A stretch of DNA of 64,000 nucleotides, from the NCBI RefSeq assembly GCF_035573695.1, contig NZ_CP121694.1:2270501-2334500 (forward strand), read 5' to 3'. A model generated the notes under the pieces. The model made no database searches and was not told the DNA's origin. It saw nothing but the letters and a program-made list of their open reading frames with translations. How positions within the stretch are numbered: position 1 is the first letter of the stretch; each line of letters begins with the position of its first letter. This document shows, piece by piece, positions 17,910 to 26,463 of this stretch. Both the position numbers and the translations under genes were made by a program. The stretch comes from Metallumcola ferriviriculae (GTDB taxonomy: Bacteria > Bacillota > JADQBR01).

Positions 17910-18914
17910 ATGGAAAAACTGGCTGCCGTTTTCCGCGGCGTTTTAGAAGAAAGCAGTCACTTCGGTCACCTAGTTATAGCTGACACCCATGGGAAAGTGG
18001 TAAGCTCATTGGGTGATGCTAACCATATAACTTACATCCGTTCCGCGGCAAAACCCCTACAGGTAGTTCCATTGCTGCTAGATGGATTGGACCAAGAATT
18101 TTCCTTCACTAATCAAGAGTTAGCCGTAATGTGTGGCTCCCATGGTGGAGAAGAAATTCATCAAAAAGCCGTGGGAAGCATCTTAACAAAAATTGGTTTG
18201 GACCCGTCGTATCTCCTTTGTGGCATCCATCGCCCCTTCTCTTCCACTGAAAACAAACGCCTGCGGGACCGAAATGAAAAACCGAGTACTTTACATAACA
18301 ATTGTTCCGGTAAACATGCCGCGATGTTAGCACTCTGTATTAAGCATAATTATGACCTGTCAAGTTATTTAGAATTGACTCATCCTGTACAACAAACTAT
18401 GTTAGCCACCGTCGCGTTATTTGCTCAGTTAAACCAAAGCTCAATTGTTACCGGGGTTGACGGCTGCGGTGTACCAGTTTTTGGCCTCTCTCTTTCACGC
18501 ATGGCCATGTCCTATGCGCGGCTTACCAACACAACATCTCTCGCTCCTGAATACGCATCAGCCTGTGACAAAGTGGTCCAGGCAATGTCCCAGCACCCGG
18601 AAATGGTAAGTGCCACCGATGGCCTGGATTGCAGAGTGATTTCGGCTGTGCCGGGCCCGATAGTTGCTAAAGTGGGTGCAGAAGCTGTTTACTGCATTGG
18701 ACTGCCTGGCACAGGTCTTGGTATCGCCTTAAAAATTATTGATGGTAACCAAAGAGCCCTACCTCCGGTCGTAATCAGCTTGCTTTCCCAACTAAGGTTG
18801 CTCAACCAGGCAGCCAAAGGGGACTTGGCTGAGTTTCACCACCCGCCAATAAAAAATAATCGCGGCGAAATTATCGGTCACCTGGAAGCGACATTCAAAT
18901 TACCAACGTTTTAG
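17910..18914 (+). CDS. L-asparaginase II-type amidohydrolase
   Basis: A 334-residue protein of the asparaginase II family found in Rhizobium and many Bacillota (a beta-lactamase-like fold unrelated to E. coli AnsA/B). Recognisable segments are SAAKPLQVVPLL (with the S-x-x-K motif of the serine-lysine active site), CGSHGGEEIHQ, LHNNCSGKHAAMLALC, GVDGCGVPVFGLSL and EMVSATDGLDC. The start ATG follows AGGAGG. It would hydrolyse asparagine to aspartate and ammonia in the cytoplasm. It is monocistronic, divergent from the hydrolase/flavoprotein pair. Confidence 0.9.
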   Translation: MEKLAAVFRGVLEESSHFGHLVIADTHGKVVSSLGDANHITYIRSAAKPLQVVPLLLDGLDQEFSFTNQELAVMCGSHGGEEIHQKAVGSILTKIGLDPSYLLCGIHRPFSSTENKRLRDRNEKPSTLHNNCSGKHAAMLALCIKHNYDLSSYLELTHPVQQTMLATVALFAQLNQSSIVTGVDGCGVPVFGLSLSRMAMSYARLTNTTSLAPEYASACDKVVQAMSQHPEMVSATDGLDCRVISAVPGPIVAKVGAEAVYCIGLPGTGLGIALKIIDGNQRALPPVVISLLSQLRLLNQAAKGDLAEFHHPPIKNNRGEIIGHLEATFKLPTF

Positions 18915-19092
18915 TTCATGCCGCTTACTCAACAACTTCCCGCAGAATAATAATTCTTTACCGAAGTACCCATTCCTGCCTATTATTAAGAATATTATGT
19001 TATTTCCCTGCTTTTGCGTTGTTACTAGCAGGAAAACTATGGGACTGAGAAGAATACCTTCCACATAAACTATATTTTGGAGGTGGTTTTTT

Positions 19093-19725
19093 GTGTTTGT
19101 AAGAGATCATATGACATCAAACCCAATTACTATTGCTAAGGATATGTCCGTGCTGGATGCACTTGAATTGATGCGTCAGCACAATATTCGCCGTCTACCG
19201 GTTACTAACGGAGGTAAATTGTTAGGGCTGGTTACAGAACAGGATTTACAAAAGGTCTCCCCGTCACCAGCGTCTACCCTAAGTGTTTTTGAAATGAATT
19301 ACCTCATATCAAAAATGGCGGTAAAAGACGTCATGAATAAACAGCCCGCCACGGTAGATCCTGATACCCCCATTGAAGAAGCGGCGCGTATAATGCGGGA
19401 CGAGAAAAAAAATGAATTGTTAGTTGTGACTGAAAACCAATTACTTGGAATTATTTCTCAGACAGACCTATTTGAAGCATTGATTAGAATGTTTGGCTTC
19501 CGCCGACCCGGTATCAGAATTACCCTAGAAGTAGAGGACCAAGTCGGCGTTCTGGCTAATGTAACTAAAATTGTTAAAGATGCTCAGATTAATATTATTA
19601 GTATCGCTAACCGCCAAGCTGAAGCCGGTCAGATCGAAGTAGTTCTTAGATTAAGCACTTCCGATAGTGCTGCAATCACCCAAAAATTTGAAGCAGCGGG
19701 TTACGTTATTCGTCACATTGATTAA
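19093..19725 (+). CDS. CBS-pair and ACT domain protein (AcuB-like)
   Basis: A 210-residue cytoplasmic protein with GTG start 19093 after GGAGGTGG. Two CBS motifs cover about residues 1-60 (VRDHMTSNPITIAKDMSVLD and LRRLPVT-like NIRRLPVTNGGKLLGLVTEQ) and 75-135 (VKDVMNKQPATVDPDTPIEE). The C-terminal 70 residues are an ACT domain (RITLEVEDQVGVLANVTKIV). The architecture equals Bacillus AcuB. Such proteins bind adenine nucleotides and amino acids and regulate unknown targets; acetoin use is not supported here because no acu genes are adjacent. A strong terminator follows directly. Confidence 0.88.
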   Translation: MFVRDHMTSNPITIAKDMSVLDALELMRQHNIRRLPVTNGGKLLGLVTEQDLQKVSPSPASTLSVFEMNYLISKMAVKDVMNKQPATVDPDTPIEEAARIMRDEKKNELLVVTENQLLGIISQTDLFEALIRMFGFRRPGIRITLEVEDQVGVLANVTKIVKDAQINIISIANRQAEAGQIEVVLRLSTSDSAAITQKFEAAGYVIRHID

Positions 19726-19743
19726 TAAGTTATCAAAAAAATC

Positions 19744-19780
19744 AACGGTGCAGTCGCAAAAGACTGTACCGTTTGTTTTT
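19744..19780 (+). terminator. Intrinsic terminator of the CBS-ACT gene
   Basis: AACGGTGCAGTC (19744-19755) pairs with GACTGTACCGTT (19762-19773) around GCAAAA, followed by TGTTTTT. Confidence 0.93.
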
Positions 19781-19791
19781 GTTGACTTATT

Positions 19792-20640
19792 CTATTGAAG
19801 TTTTTCCAAGGTTTCCATATATTTTATGGCATCTTCCGCCTGCCTATCGCTTGACTCGCAAATTATGGTGGGAGATAGATTTCTTTCCTTAATTATTTCT
19901 GCTAACGGGGAAAAATCAGGGCCGAACCCCTCATCCTCAAGATTACGGTGCCGTTTTTCGCCTCCCGCAGTGTACTCTATCGGACTGAAGTGCACATGTA
20001 AGTTTTTAAGAACCTTCATTCCTAACACTGCCTCTACCCTGTCCACTATTTCTTCGAAATGTTCTCGTGCCGTTAATCCTCCGCCACTTACCGCATGTAA
20101 ATGGGCAAAATCAACAGTTGGCACAATGTTGTCTGCTACCTGACACAATGCCAACACCTCTTCAACTGTGCCTAATTGATTCCTTTTACCCATGGTTTCT
20201 GGTGCTAATTTGATTTGGGAAAGTCCTTTCTGCTGGATCAAGTTAACAGTTTCTTCAAGGTTTTTTTGTGCTAGCAACAGCGCTTCCTTTCTATCCATCT
20301 TTCCAACCCCGCCAGGGTGAAATACTACTGTCGAGGCACCCATCCAACTGGCTGCGTATAATGATTTCATAATATGATTTTGACTCTTCCCCAATGCTTC
20401 ACGGTCCTCTTTTACTAAGTTGATATAGTATGGGGCATGGATACTGACAGCTATATCATATTTTCTAGCCGCATCACCAATTTCCTTAGCAGTCTGCTCC
20501 TTAATTCGCACCCCACGACCGCATTGATATTCGTATGCGTTCAAACCGATACTTTTTAACCATGCCGGCACTTCCGCAGATGTTTTGCCACCGGATTGAT
20601 AAAACAGCGGTGAATTTCCTGCAGGACCAAATTTTGTCAT
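19792..20640 (-). CDS. TIM-barrel protein, AP endonuclease family 2 / endonuclease IV-like
   Basis: About 282 residues. ATG 20640 (MTKFGPAGNSPLFYQ) with AAAGGAA upstream is preferred to the longer frame. Conserved points of the AP endonuclease 2 superfamily are visible: SIHAPYYINL, VVFHPGGVGKM, APETMGKRNQLGTVEEVLAL, PTVDFAHLHAVSGG and LHVHFSPIEY near the end, which together provide the His/Glu/Asp zinc ligands of endonuclease IV. It may repair abasic sites, but xylose isomerase-like members share this fold, so the DNA-repair role is not certain. It is convergent with the CBS-ACT gene. Confidence 0.82.
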   Translation of the reverse strand: MTKFGPAGNSPLFYQSGGKTSAEVPAWLKSIGLNAYEYQCGRGVRIKEQTAKEIGDAARKYDIAVSIHAPYYINLVKEDREALGKSQNHIMKSLYAASWMGASTVVFHPGGVGKMDRKEALLLAQKNLEETVNLIQQKGLSQIKLAPETMGKRNQLGTVEEVLALCQVADNIVPTVDFAHLHAVSGGGLTAREHFEEIVDRVEAVLGMKVLKNLHVHFSPIEYTAGGEKRHRNLEDEGFGPDFSPLAEIIKERNLSPTIICESSDRQAEDAIKYMETLEKLQ

Positions 20641-20741
20641 ATCAAGCATTCCTTTCTTTATTGAGCACAAAATATATTGCACCTGCCCCGCATAACAGGA
20701 AAACGCGGTATACTATGATGCCTAGACAATATCTAGCTCTT

Positions 20742-21149
20742 CTAAGCATTTAAAGACCTGGAATAAGAGTGGCGTGACTTAGCACTGAGTTTTTCCGCTG
20801 CGAACAAGGCAGCAACACAAGTAATAAAAGCCAAAATAATTTGAACCATCCATATCAGTGGTGACAATTTGATACCGGCAAAACCGGACAAAAAAGTAAC
20901 CAACAGAAAAAATGTACTGCTAACCATAATCCCTGACAGAAAATGCTTTCCCTTTCGGATGCCGACTAAAGTGCCCCAAAACATCGCAAGGTAAAGTGCA
21001 ATACCGCCACCAATACCGCCGGCAGGATCAGTGCCGTAAAAAAAATCCAAGGTTCCAAACACAATAGCCGCCAAAATACAGGCATTTATTGTAGACTTAA
21101 GGCCTTTTTTATATCCTATCCAAATAAAAGCCAGGACTAGTCTCCGCAT
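20742..21149 (-). CDS. Hypothetical membrane protein, four helices
   Basis: A 135-residue protein starting MRRLVLAFIWIGYKKG at ATG 21149, three bases after AAGGAGGAG; the longer frame to 21218 lacks a site. It has about four hydrophobic segments and a small glycine patch (DPAGGIGGGIALYLA), with a basic C-terminal tail (EKLSAKSRHSYSRS). I do not recognise the family. It lies downstream of the UPF0182 gene and its terminator, and is probably expressed separately. Confidence 0.6.
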   Translation of the reverse strand: MRRLVLAFIWIGYKKGLKSTINACILAAIVFGTLDFFYGTDPAGGIGGGIALYLAMFWGTLVGIRKGKHFLSGIMVSSTFFLLVTFLSGFAGIKLSPLIWMVQIILAFITCVAALFAAEKLSAKSRHSYSRSLNA

Positions 21150-21187
21150 TTTCTCCTCCTTAGGAATAATCGTCAATGGTAGATTTA

Positions 21188-21220
21188 ATTGCCGGATAAA
21201 GTGCCATCTATCCGGCAATT
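21188..21220 (-). terminator. Intrinsic terminator of the UPF0182 gene
   Basis: AATTGCCGGATA pairs with TATCCGGCAATT around a ten-base loop, seven bases downstream of the UPF0182 stop on the minus strand. The stem is long, but the following T-run is short. Confidence 0.7.
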
Positions 21221-21226
21221 ATTGAA

Positions 21227-23977
21227 CTAGTTTCCCTGTGCAGGGTTATTTGATATCTGTTCCAATTGGTTTAAGATTGTATCTAATTCGTTAATTGCGT
21301 CACCGTAGCCGTTCCAGTCACCTTGACGTAGTTTTTCCTGAGCCAGGTTAAATAATTGGTTAGCAGATTTAATTAGCTCATCGACATTCTGGTTATTCCC
21401 TGTGGGCAGCTCCGGCTGCGGATTCGGCTCCGGCTGCGGTGCTGGCACGGGCACTTCATCTTTAAATAAGGTTTCTAGTGCTTGTTCAAATGTTTTTGCC
21501 ATAACGATATTGTCTTTGTATGCCACAATTACCCGACGCAGCTCCGGCAGACGACTTTGTTCTCCTTGGAGGAAAAGCGGCTCAACATATAGGATTGAAT
21601 CCTTGATGGGAATTACCAATAAATTGCCTCTGATGATTTCTGAGCCACGTTGGTTCCAGAGTGTCAGCTGGCTTGATATTTCGGAATCTTGGTCTATTCT
21701 TGCTTCAATCTGCATCGGTCCAAAAACTAAACTGTCCCTGGGGAAACGGAAGTCAATCATACCACCATATTCCTTAGGCGAATTACGCACAGCTAGCCAA
21801 GAAGTCATATTTAGTTTCTTTGCCGGTGTAAAAGGCAGCATTAAAAGATACTCATTCTTTTCTTCATCAGGAAGCCGCATCACTGTATAGTACGGCTCCA
21901 TCGGTACTTTCTTATCACCTACTATTTCCATGGGCAAATTCCATTGGCCTTCCTTATTATAAAAATCCCTGGGATCTGTCATGTGATAGGTTGAATATTG
22001 CTGCGCCTGAAGCATAAACAAATCCACAGGATAACGAACATGGCTGCGAAGAGCCGACGGCATCTTTTCTAGCGGTAAAAATGTGCCGGGGAAAATGGCA
22101 GCGTAACTTCGGATTATCGGATCATTAGGCTCCGCAAGATAAAATCTTACTGAGCCGTCATAGGCATTCACGACAATTTTTACTGAATTACGAATGTAAT
22201 TGACTCCACCCATCGTTTCTGAATATGGGAATTTATTGGTGGTGGTATACGCATCTTGCATCCAGAATAGCTCACCGTCAGCCAACACCAGATAAGGGTC
22301 GCGGTCATATTCTAAGAAAGGCGCAATTTTTCTCATGCGCTGTCCGATAGTTCTGTTTAACAGTAACCTGCTGTCAGCGTTCAAATCACCGGCAAGGAGG
22401 ATCTTTATATCTTGAAGGTATGCCGCCAAAGCCAGACGTTTAAAAATTGAGCCTAGCTTGATACCATTGTCTGCTTGGTATACTGTGTCATGGTTCTCGC
22501 CCGACGCGGCAGGATAGTCAAATTCCGTTGTGCCTGTCTTTACAAAAACATAACTGTCAGTTTGTTCGCCATAATATATTTGCGGCTTTTTCACATTAAC
22601 GTCAGAAACCGAGGCCTTAGACGGTATGTCTTTTAAATAAAATGCCGGCAACCCTTCTTCAGTAACTGCGCTGGCCGGGCTCATCACCAATCCGTACCCA
22701 TGGGTATATCTTAACTTTTGATTGATCCACGTTTTGGCCTGCTCGGGTAGTTGTCCTTGATTTAATTCCCTGGCAGAAAGCATTACCTGCCGTAATTGAC
22801 CGTCAATTTGATATCTGTCAACATCCACACTACCGAAATTATAATAAAGCTGAATTTCTTGAAGTTGAGAATATGTCTGTATCAGTGGGCGCCAATCCCA
22901 AATACGTACATTATCGAGGGTCCCTTGGTTAGCCTTAATGTCCTCCCCGGCAAATTGATTAGTAACCGAAAAAAACTGATTATCGATGCCATCCAAATCA
23001 AATGCTTGACGGGTAAAGTCAATATTGTGTTCCAAATACGGTTCTTCCTTTCGGAATTCATCCGGTTCTACGATGAATTTTTGCATTAATCCAGGAAAAA
23101 CGCTTCCCAGCACTACCGAGGAAATAACAAGCAATATAATACTAGTCAGCACCCAGCGGAATTTTTTCAAAAAGACATTTACCAGGACTGCAGCGGCGGC
23201 TACAAGTGCCAAAACAAACATGATTTTTAGCGCAGGCAATTGGGCATGTACATCGGTATAACTGGCACCAAAAGCCACTCCTCGCGGGGAAAGCAGCAGA
23301 TCATACATAGCTAATCGGTAGCCAACCGCTTTTAACATTAATATCAGGCTTACCAACACGGAAAGATGAATTTTGCCTCTGGTGAACGCCTTATTTAAAG
23401 AAAATTGGCTGGGGTCAGTCAAGAAATGCACAGCTGCAACCAACAATGTGCTGACAACTAAACCAGTCATCAAAATTGTATAGATAAGATTAAAAAATGG
23501 CAGTTGAAAAACATAAAATCCTGCATCCAAGTTAAATAATGGTTCAGTAATATTGAAGGGCTGCCTATGAAGAAATTTCAGAACCGTTAACCACTGACCG
23601 CTTGCAACTACGGAAAGTAATGCAGCCAAAAGAATACTGACAACGGTATAGATTGCTACCAGCCGTTTGCCTGTTAAAAAATCCGATAAATAATAGTTTT
23701 TTAAGGGAATAACATTCTCTGTTTCTGGTAAAGAGATTCTCTGCAGTACATGTTTCCTAGTCAACAATAAGTTAACCAGCAATAAAATGAATAATGATAA
23801 CAGTACTACTAATCTCACAAGCCAATCGTAATATACCGTCTTCAAAAATATCTGACTATAGTCTACCGAATTAAACCAAAGCCAATCTACATAAAGGTTA
23901 AGCCCTAACTTAGAGAAAAATACCAGTGCCATTACTGCTAATATTACTGTGCCTAATAAATAGCGTCTAAAACGCAT
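21227..23977 (-). CDS. UPF0182 family large membrane protein
   Basis: A 916-residue protein of the UPF0182 family. Seven hydrophobic helices occupy about residues 8-300 (for example LGTVILAVMALVFFSKLGLN and the LVRLVVLLSLFILLLVNLLL segment), followed by a large extracytoplasmic region with the conserved WDWRPLIQTYSQLQ, YTHGYGLVMSPA and RNSVKIVVNAYDGSVRFY blocks. A proline-rich spacer (PVPAPQPEPNPQPELPTG) precedes a C-terminal helical segment (EKLRQGDWNGYGDAINEL) typical of the family. The biochemical role is not known. The upstream gene encodes a small anchored protein, 70 bp away, on the same strand. Confidence 0.9.
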   Translation of the reverse strand: MRFRRYLLGTVILAVMALVFFSKLGLNLYVDWLWFNSVDYSQIFLKTVYYDWLVRLVVLLSLFILLLVNLLLTRKHVLQRISLPETENVIPLKNYYLSDFLTGKRLVAIYTVVSILLAALLSVVASGQWLTVLKFLHRQPFNITEPLFNLDAGFYVFQLPFFNLIYTILMTGLVVSTLLVAAVHFLTDPSQFSLNKAFTRGKIHLSVLVSLILMLKAVGYRLAMYDLLLSPRGVAFGASYTDVHAQLPALKIMFVLALVAAAAVLVNVFLKKFRWVLTSIILLVISSVVLGSVFPGLMQKFIVEPDEFRKEEPYLEHNIDFTRQAFDLDGIDNQFFSVTNQFAGEDIKANQGTLDNVRIWDWRPLIQTYSQLQEIQLYYNFGSVDVDRYQIDGQLRQVMLSARELNQGQLPEQAKTWINQKLRYTHGYGLVMSPASAVTEEGLPAFYLKDIPSKASVSDVNVKKPQIYYGEQTDSYVFVKTGTTEFDYPAASGENHDTVYQADNGIKLGSIFKRLALAAYLQDIKILLAGDLNADSRLLLNRTIGQRMRKIAPFLEYDRDPYLVLADGELFWMQDAYTTTNKFPYSETMGGVNYIRNSVKIVVNAYDGSVRFYLAEPNDPIIRSYAAIFPGTFLPLEKMPSALRSHVRYPVDLFMLQAQQYSTYHMTDPRDFYNKEGQWNLPMEIVGDKKVPMEPYYTVMRLPDEEKNEYLLMLPFTPAKKLNMTSWLAVRNSPKEYGGMIDFRFPRDSLVFGPMQIEARIDQDSEISSQLTLWNQRGSEIIRGNLLVIPIKDSILYVEPLFLQGEQSRLPELRRVIVAYKDNIVMAKTFEQALETLFKDEVPVPAPQPEPNPQPELPTGNNQNVDELIKSANQLFNLAQEKLRQGDWNGYGDAINELDTILNQLEQISNNPAQGN

Positions 23978-24022
23978 CTTTTTGCCCCCTTTACCAATCT
24001 ATCCCTATTGTACGCATAATTA

Positions 24023-24050
24023 CAAAAAAAATAAACCCCGTTGGGGCTAA
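24023..24050 (-). terminator. Intrinsic terminator
   Basis: On the minus strand AGCCCC-AAC-GGGGTT is followed by TATTTTTTTT. It overlaps the stop codon region of the 125-residue anchored protein gene and lies about 46 bp before the UPF0182 start. Confidence 0.85.
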
Positions 24051-24424
24051 TAAGGTCTAAACTCGTCAACTGCCAGTCCATAATGGGGCTTAACTTTACA
24101 GTGTGCTATGGTACTATCCCAAACCACAACTAAATCTTTCACTCTGTTAGAGGTATAAACTGCTTGGTTACCTTCCACAACCACATCATACCAAATATTA
24201 ATTACAGCACTACTACCGAAGATCTCCGCATCTGCCTTTCGTATGCCCGGCATCTGCGATATTTCAAACTCTAAACGCTGCACGGTATTGATAGGCGCAT
24301 TATTACTATTAGACCTAAAGTATTCTCCCGTGGAACTTTGATTAGCTACTACGCCTAAAGACAATAATAATCCTAACACTACAATCAATAAATCCAATTT
24401 AATAAAATACGAGCGTTTATCCAT
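24047..24424 (-). CDS. Hypothetical signal-anchored protein (125 residues)
   Basis: A short protein with one N-terminal hydrophobic helix (LLIVVLGLLLSLGVVAN, about residues 11-28) that should anchor or export it. The rest is a small soluble domain with a RKADAEIFGSSAVINIWYDV strand-rich stretch and an AHCKVKPHYG loop. I do not recognise it. It is co-directional with and directly upstream of the UPF0182 gene, but the terminator between them suggests mostly separate transcription. Confidence 0.65.
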   Translation of the reverse strand: MDKRSYFIKLDLLIVVLGLLLSLGVVANQSSTGEYFRSNSNNAPINTVQRLEFEISQMPGIRKADAEIFGSSAVINIWYDVVVEGNQAVYTSNRVKDLVVVWDSTIAHCKVKPHYGLAVDEFRPY

Positions 24425-24535
24425 GCCTAATCCCCTTTCTATCTCTTAGTTTGCTGCGCTTGGGAAGGATTATACATGATTTGATTAAGTGCTATAATAT
24501 TAGTAAGATTCGATAAGGTCAAGGGGGAGATTATA

Positions 24536-25012
24536 ATTATCCTTATATCAGCGTGCTTAGCAGGTCGAAACTGCCGTTACGACAGTGGTACTCACGGCAC
24601 TGATTATCTGAAAATAATGGAAAAATATGTGCTCATGCCCGTTTGCCCGGAACAATTGGGCAATTTATCCACCCCGAGACAACCGGCGGAAATACTTGGT
24701 GGTACCGGGTTAGATGTAATAAAAGGTAACGCTAAGGTAATGACAGAGGAAGGTGGTGATGTTACGCGTAACTTTATACAGGGCGCAGCGGAAGTATTGG
24801 ACATCGCTTTAAAAAACTATGTTCAATGCGCCGTGTTTAAGGAGAGAAGCCCTTCATGCGGCTGCAGATATCTGTATGACGGTACATTTAGCGGAAAGTT
24901 AATTCGCGGTGGAGGTGTAACTACTGCCCTGCTGAAACAAAATCAAATACCGGTATTTTCTGAAGAAGATTTAACAGCAGCTTGCCTGATTAAACGCATA
25001 CTAAAGCCCTGA
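24536..25012 (+). CDS. DUF523 family protein, apparent ATT start
   Basis: A 158-residue DUF523 protein. Family members begin M-I-L-[IV]-S-A-C-L; here the frame reads ATT-ATC-CTT-ATA-TCA-GCG-TGC, so the codon at the methionine position is ATT (24536), six bases after AGGGGGAGA (24522-24530). The first in-frame ATG is only at 24617, which would remove the conserved CLAGRNCRYDSGTHG motif. Later hallmarks are present: CPEQLGNLSTPRQPAE, RSPSCGCRYLYDGTFSG and GGGVTTALLKQNQIPVFSEE. The conserved cysteines suggest metal or cluster binding. Function is unknown. The start is either a genuine rare ATT codon or a sequencing/mutation difference. Confidence 0.8.
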   Translation: MILISACLAGRNCRYDSGTHGTDYLKIMEKYVLMPVCPEQLGNLSTPRQPAEILGGTGLDVIKGNAKVMTEEGGDVTRNFIQGAAEVLDIALKNYVQCAVFKERSPSCGCRYLYDGTFSGKLIRGGGVTTALLKQNQIPVFSEEDLTAACLIKRILKP

Positions 25013-25050
25013 TATTTTCGCAAGAAAAACTTTCTTTAGCCACAGTACCG

Positions 25051-26463
25051 CTACTTTCCCCTACCTATTTTGCCGGCCAGAAGGCGAAAAGGATATCGAA
25101 TTAGGCCCAGTGTAAAAAACACTGCAATTGCCCGATAAGTTAGTTCGCCGGTTGATAATGCCCGCAAAGCGCCGTGCACCCAAGATCCGTCTTCGGTATC
25201 CGTCTCCGACCTTGCGGCGGCAATAAAATATCGGGAAAACCACTTTTGGTTTTGCAATCTTTTATTAATATTAAATAAGTGTCTGCCGAATAAATTGTCC
25301 TTTGGAAAGTGCTTTAAACGCTTGTGATACCCCTTCTTCAAGGAACGTTTATCTGAACCATAATAAATCAACGTTTCTGCCGCTAACCTGGCACCCAGAA
25401 AAGCAGCAAAATAACCATCCTTTAAAATACGACCGTATCCCGTCAAATCGCCGATAATCAACCAATCGTCGCCATAGAAATTTACTGACGCACCGGTGTA
25501 CACCTGAGCACTACAAAGAGTGTGACAGCGCAAAGAATTTGCTGCATCCGGCAGGTCAATATATTTTTTCACCTCAGGATGCTGGAAGAGCTCTGTAATA
25601 TCCTGTTTTTCCAATTTCCGGTTTAATACGGTTAACGTCAGCCATTTTGGTCCTTTGGGCACAAAAGCCACTACGCAGTCCTTAATAATACCGTCTAAGA
25701 TAAACATACGGTTGTCTATCTTATTATATATTGCGCCACTGGTATCAACTTCCGTCACTGAAGCAGGAATGGTTTGAGGCGGCTTATAACCTGTTAAGTG
25801 TTGAAAGTTTTCCAACATGGGACGTTTTAAAGCTCTGAATCCACAGGCAATTACCACAACATCAGTATCAATAACCATATTGGTATTATCCGAATTTCTT
25901 TTACTGAGAATGACCCGCCATTTATGCTTACCGTCGTTATTTTTTTCCACCTTTTTAGCTAAAGTAGGTTCAATTATTTCAATATTAGCTGCTGTCTCTG
26001 CTGACAAACCATCAGTGATACGTTCCTTGATAGAATCATCAAATCCCGGCAGCCCAAAACGGCTGGTTCGAAGCGTAGCAGTAAGTGGGTGAGGCAGATG
26101 AACGGTAACACTGCCTTCCTGATTAATATAAATACATTCATCAACTTGTTTGAGCACTAAGTTATCGGGTACTTCTAATTTGTACATTTGAGATAATGTA
26201 TCGAGGGCTACATTTGTGATTAAACCACCACAATAATTGCAATTGGTGCTGTTTACCATAGAAATTTTAATGGACTTATCATGTTCTTGTGCTAAAGAGG
26301 CCAACTGGCGCGCAAAAGCACTGCCGGCAATGCCGCCACCGATAACCGTCACATGACTTCCATCCTTCAGACCATTTGGCAAGGTATCCTTAAGCGGACG
26401 GTAATGATCAGCCAATCCTTTACTTAAATATTTTTCTAATCCGGCCACCAGTGTCTTAGTCAT
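25051..26463 (-). CDS. FAD-dependent oxidoreductase
   Basis: A 470-residue flavoprotein with a dinucleotide-binding motif VTVIGGGIAGSAFARQLA at about residues 39-56 (GxGxxG). A later VVIACGFRAL and the C-terminal DWLIIGDLTGYGRILKDGYF fit a geranylgeranyl-reductase/lycopene-cyclase-like or glutamate-synthase-like FAD fold. The cysteine pair in NCNYCGGLI (about residue 77) could bind a cofactor. A hydrophobic stretch near the C-terminus (AIAVFFTLGLIRYPF) may associate with the membrane. Its ATG overlaps the stop of the upstream ABC-ATPase gene by four bases (ATGA), so the two proteins are translationally coupled. Substrate unknown. Confidence 0.78.
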   Translation of the reverse strand: MTKTLVAGLEKYLSKGLADHYRPLKDTLPNGLKDGSHVTVIGGGIAGSAFARQLASLAQEHDKSIKISMVNSTNCNYCGGLITNVALDTLSQMYKLEVPDNLVLKQVDECIYINQEGSVTVHLPHPLTATLRTSRFGLPGFDDSIKERITDGLSAETAANIEIIEPTLAKKVEKNNDGKHKWRVILSKRNSDNTNMVIDTDVVVIACGFRALKRPMLENFQHLTGYKPPQTIPASVTEVDTSGAIYNKIDNRMFILDGIIKDCVVAFVPKGPKWLTLTVLNRKLEKQDITELFQHPEVKKYIDLPDAANSLRCHTLCSAQVYTGASVNFYGDDWLIIGDLTGYGRILKDGYFAAFLGARLAAETLIYYGSDKRSLKKGYHKRLKHFPKDNLFGRHLFNINKRLQNQKWFSRYFIAAARSETDTEDGSWVHGALRALSTGELTYRAIAVFFTLGLIRYPFRLLAGKIGRGK

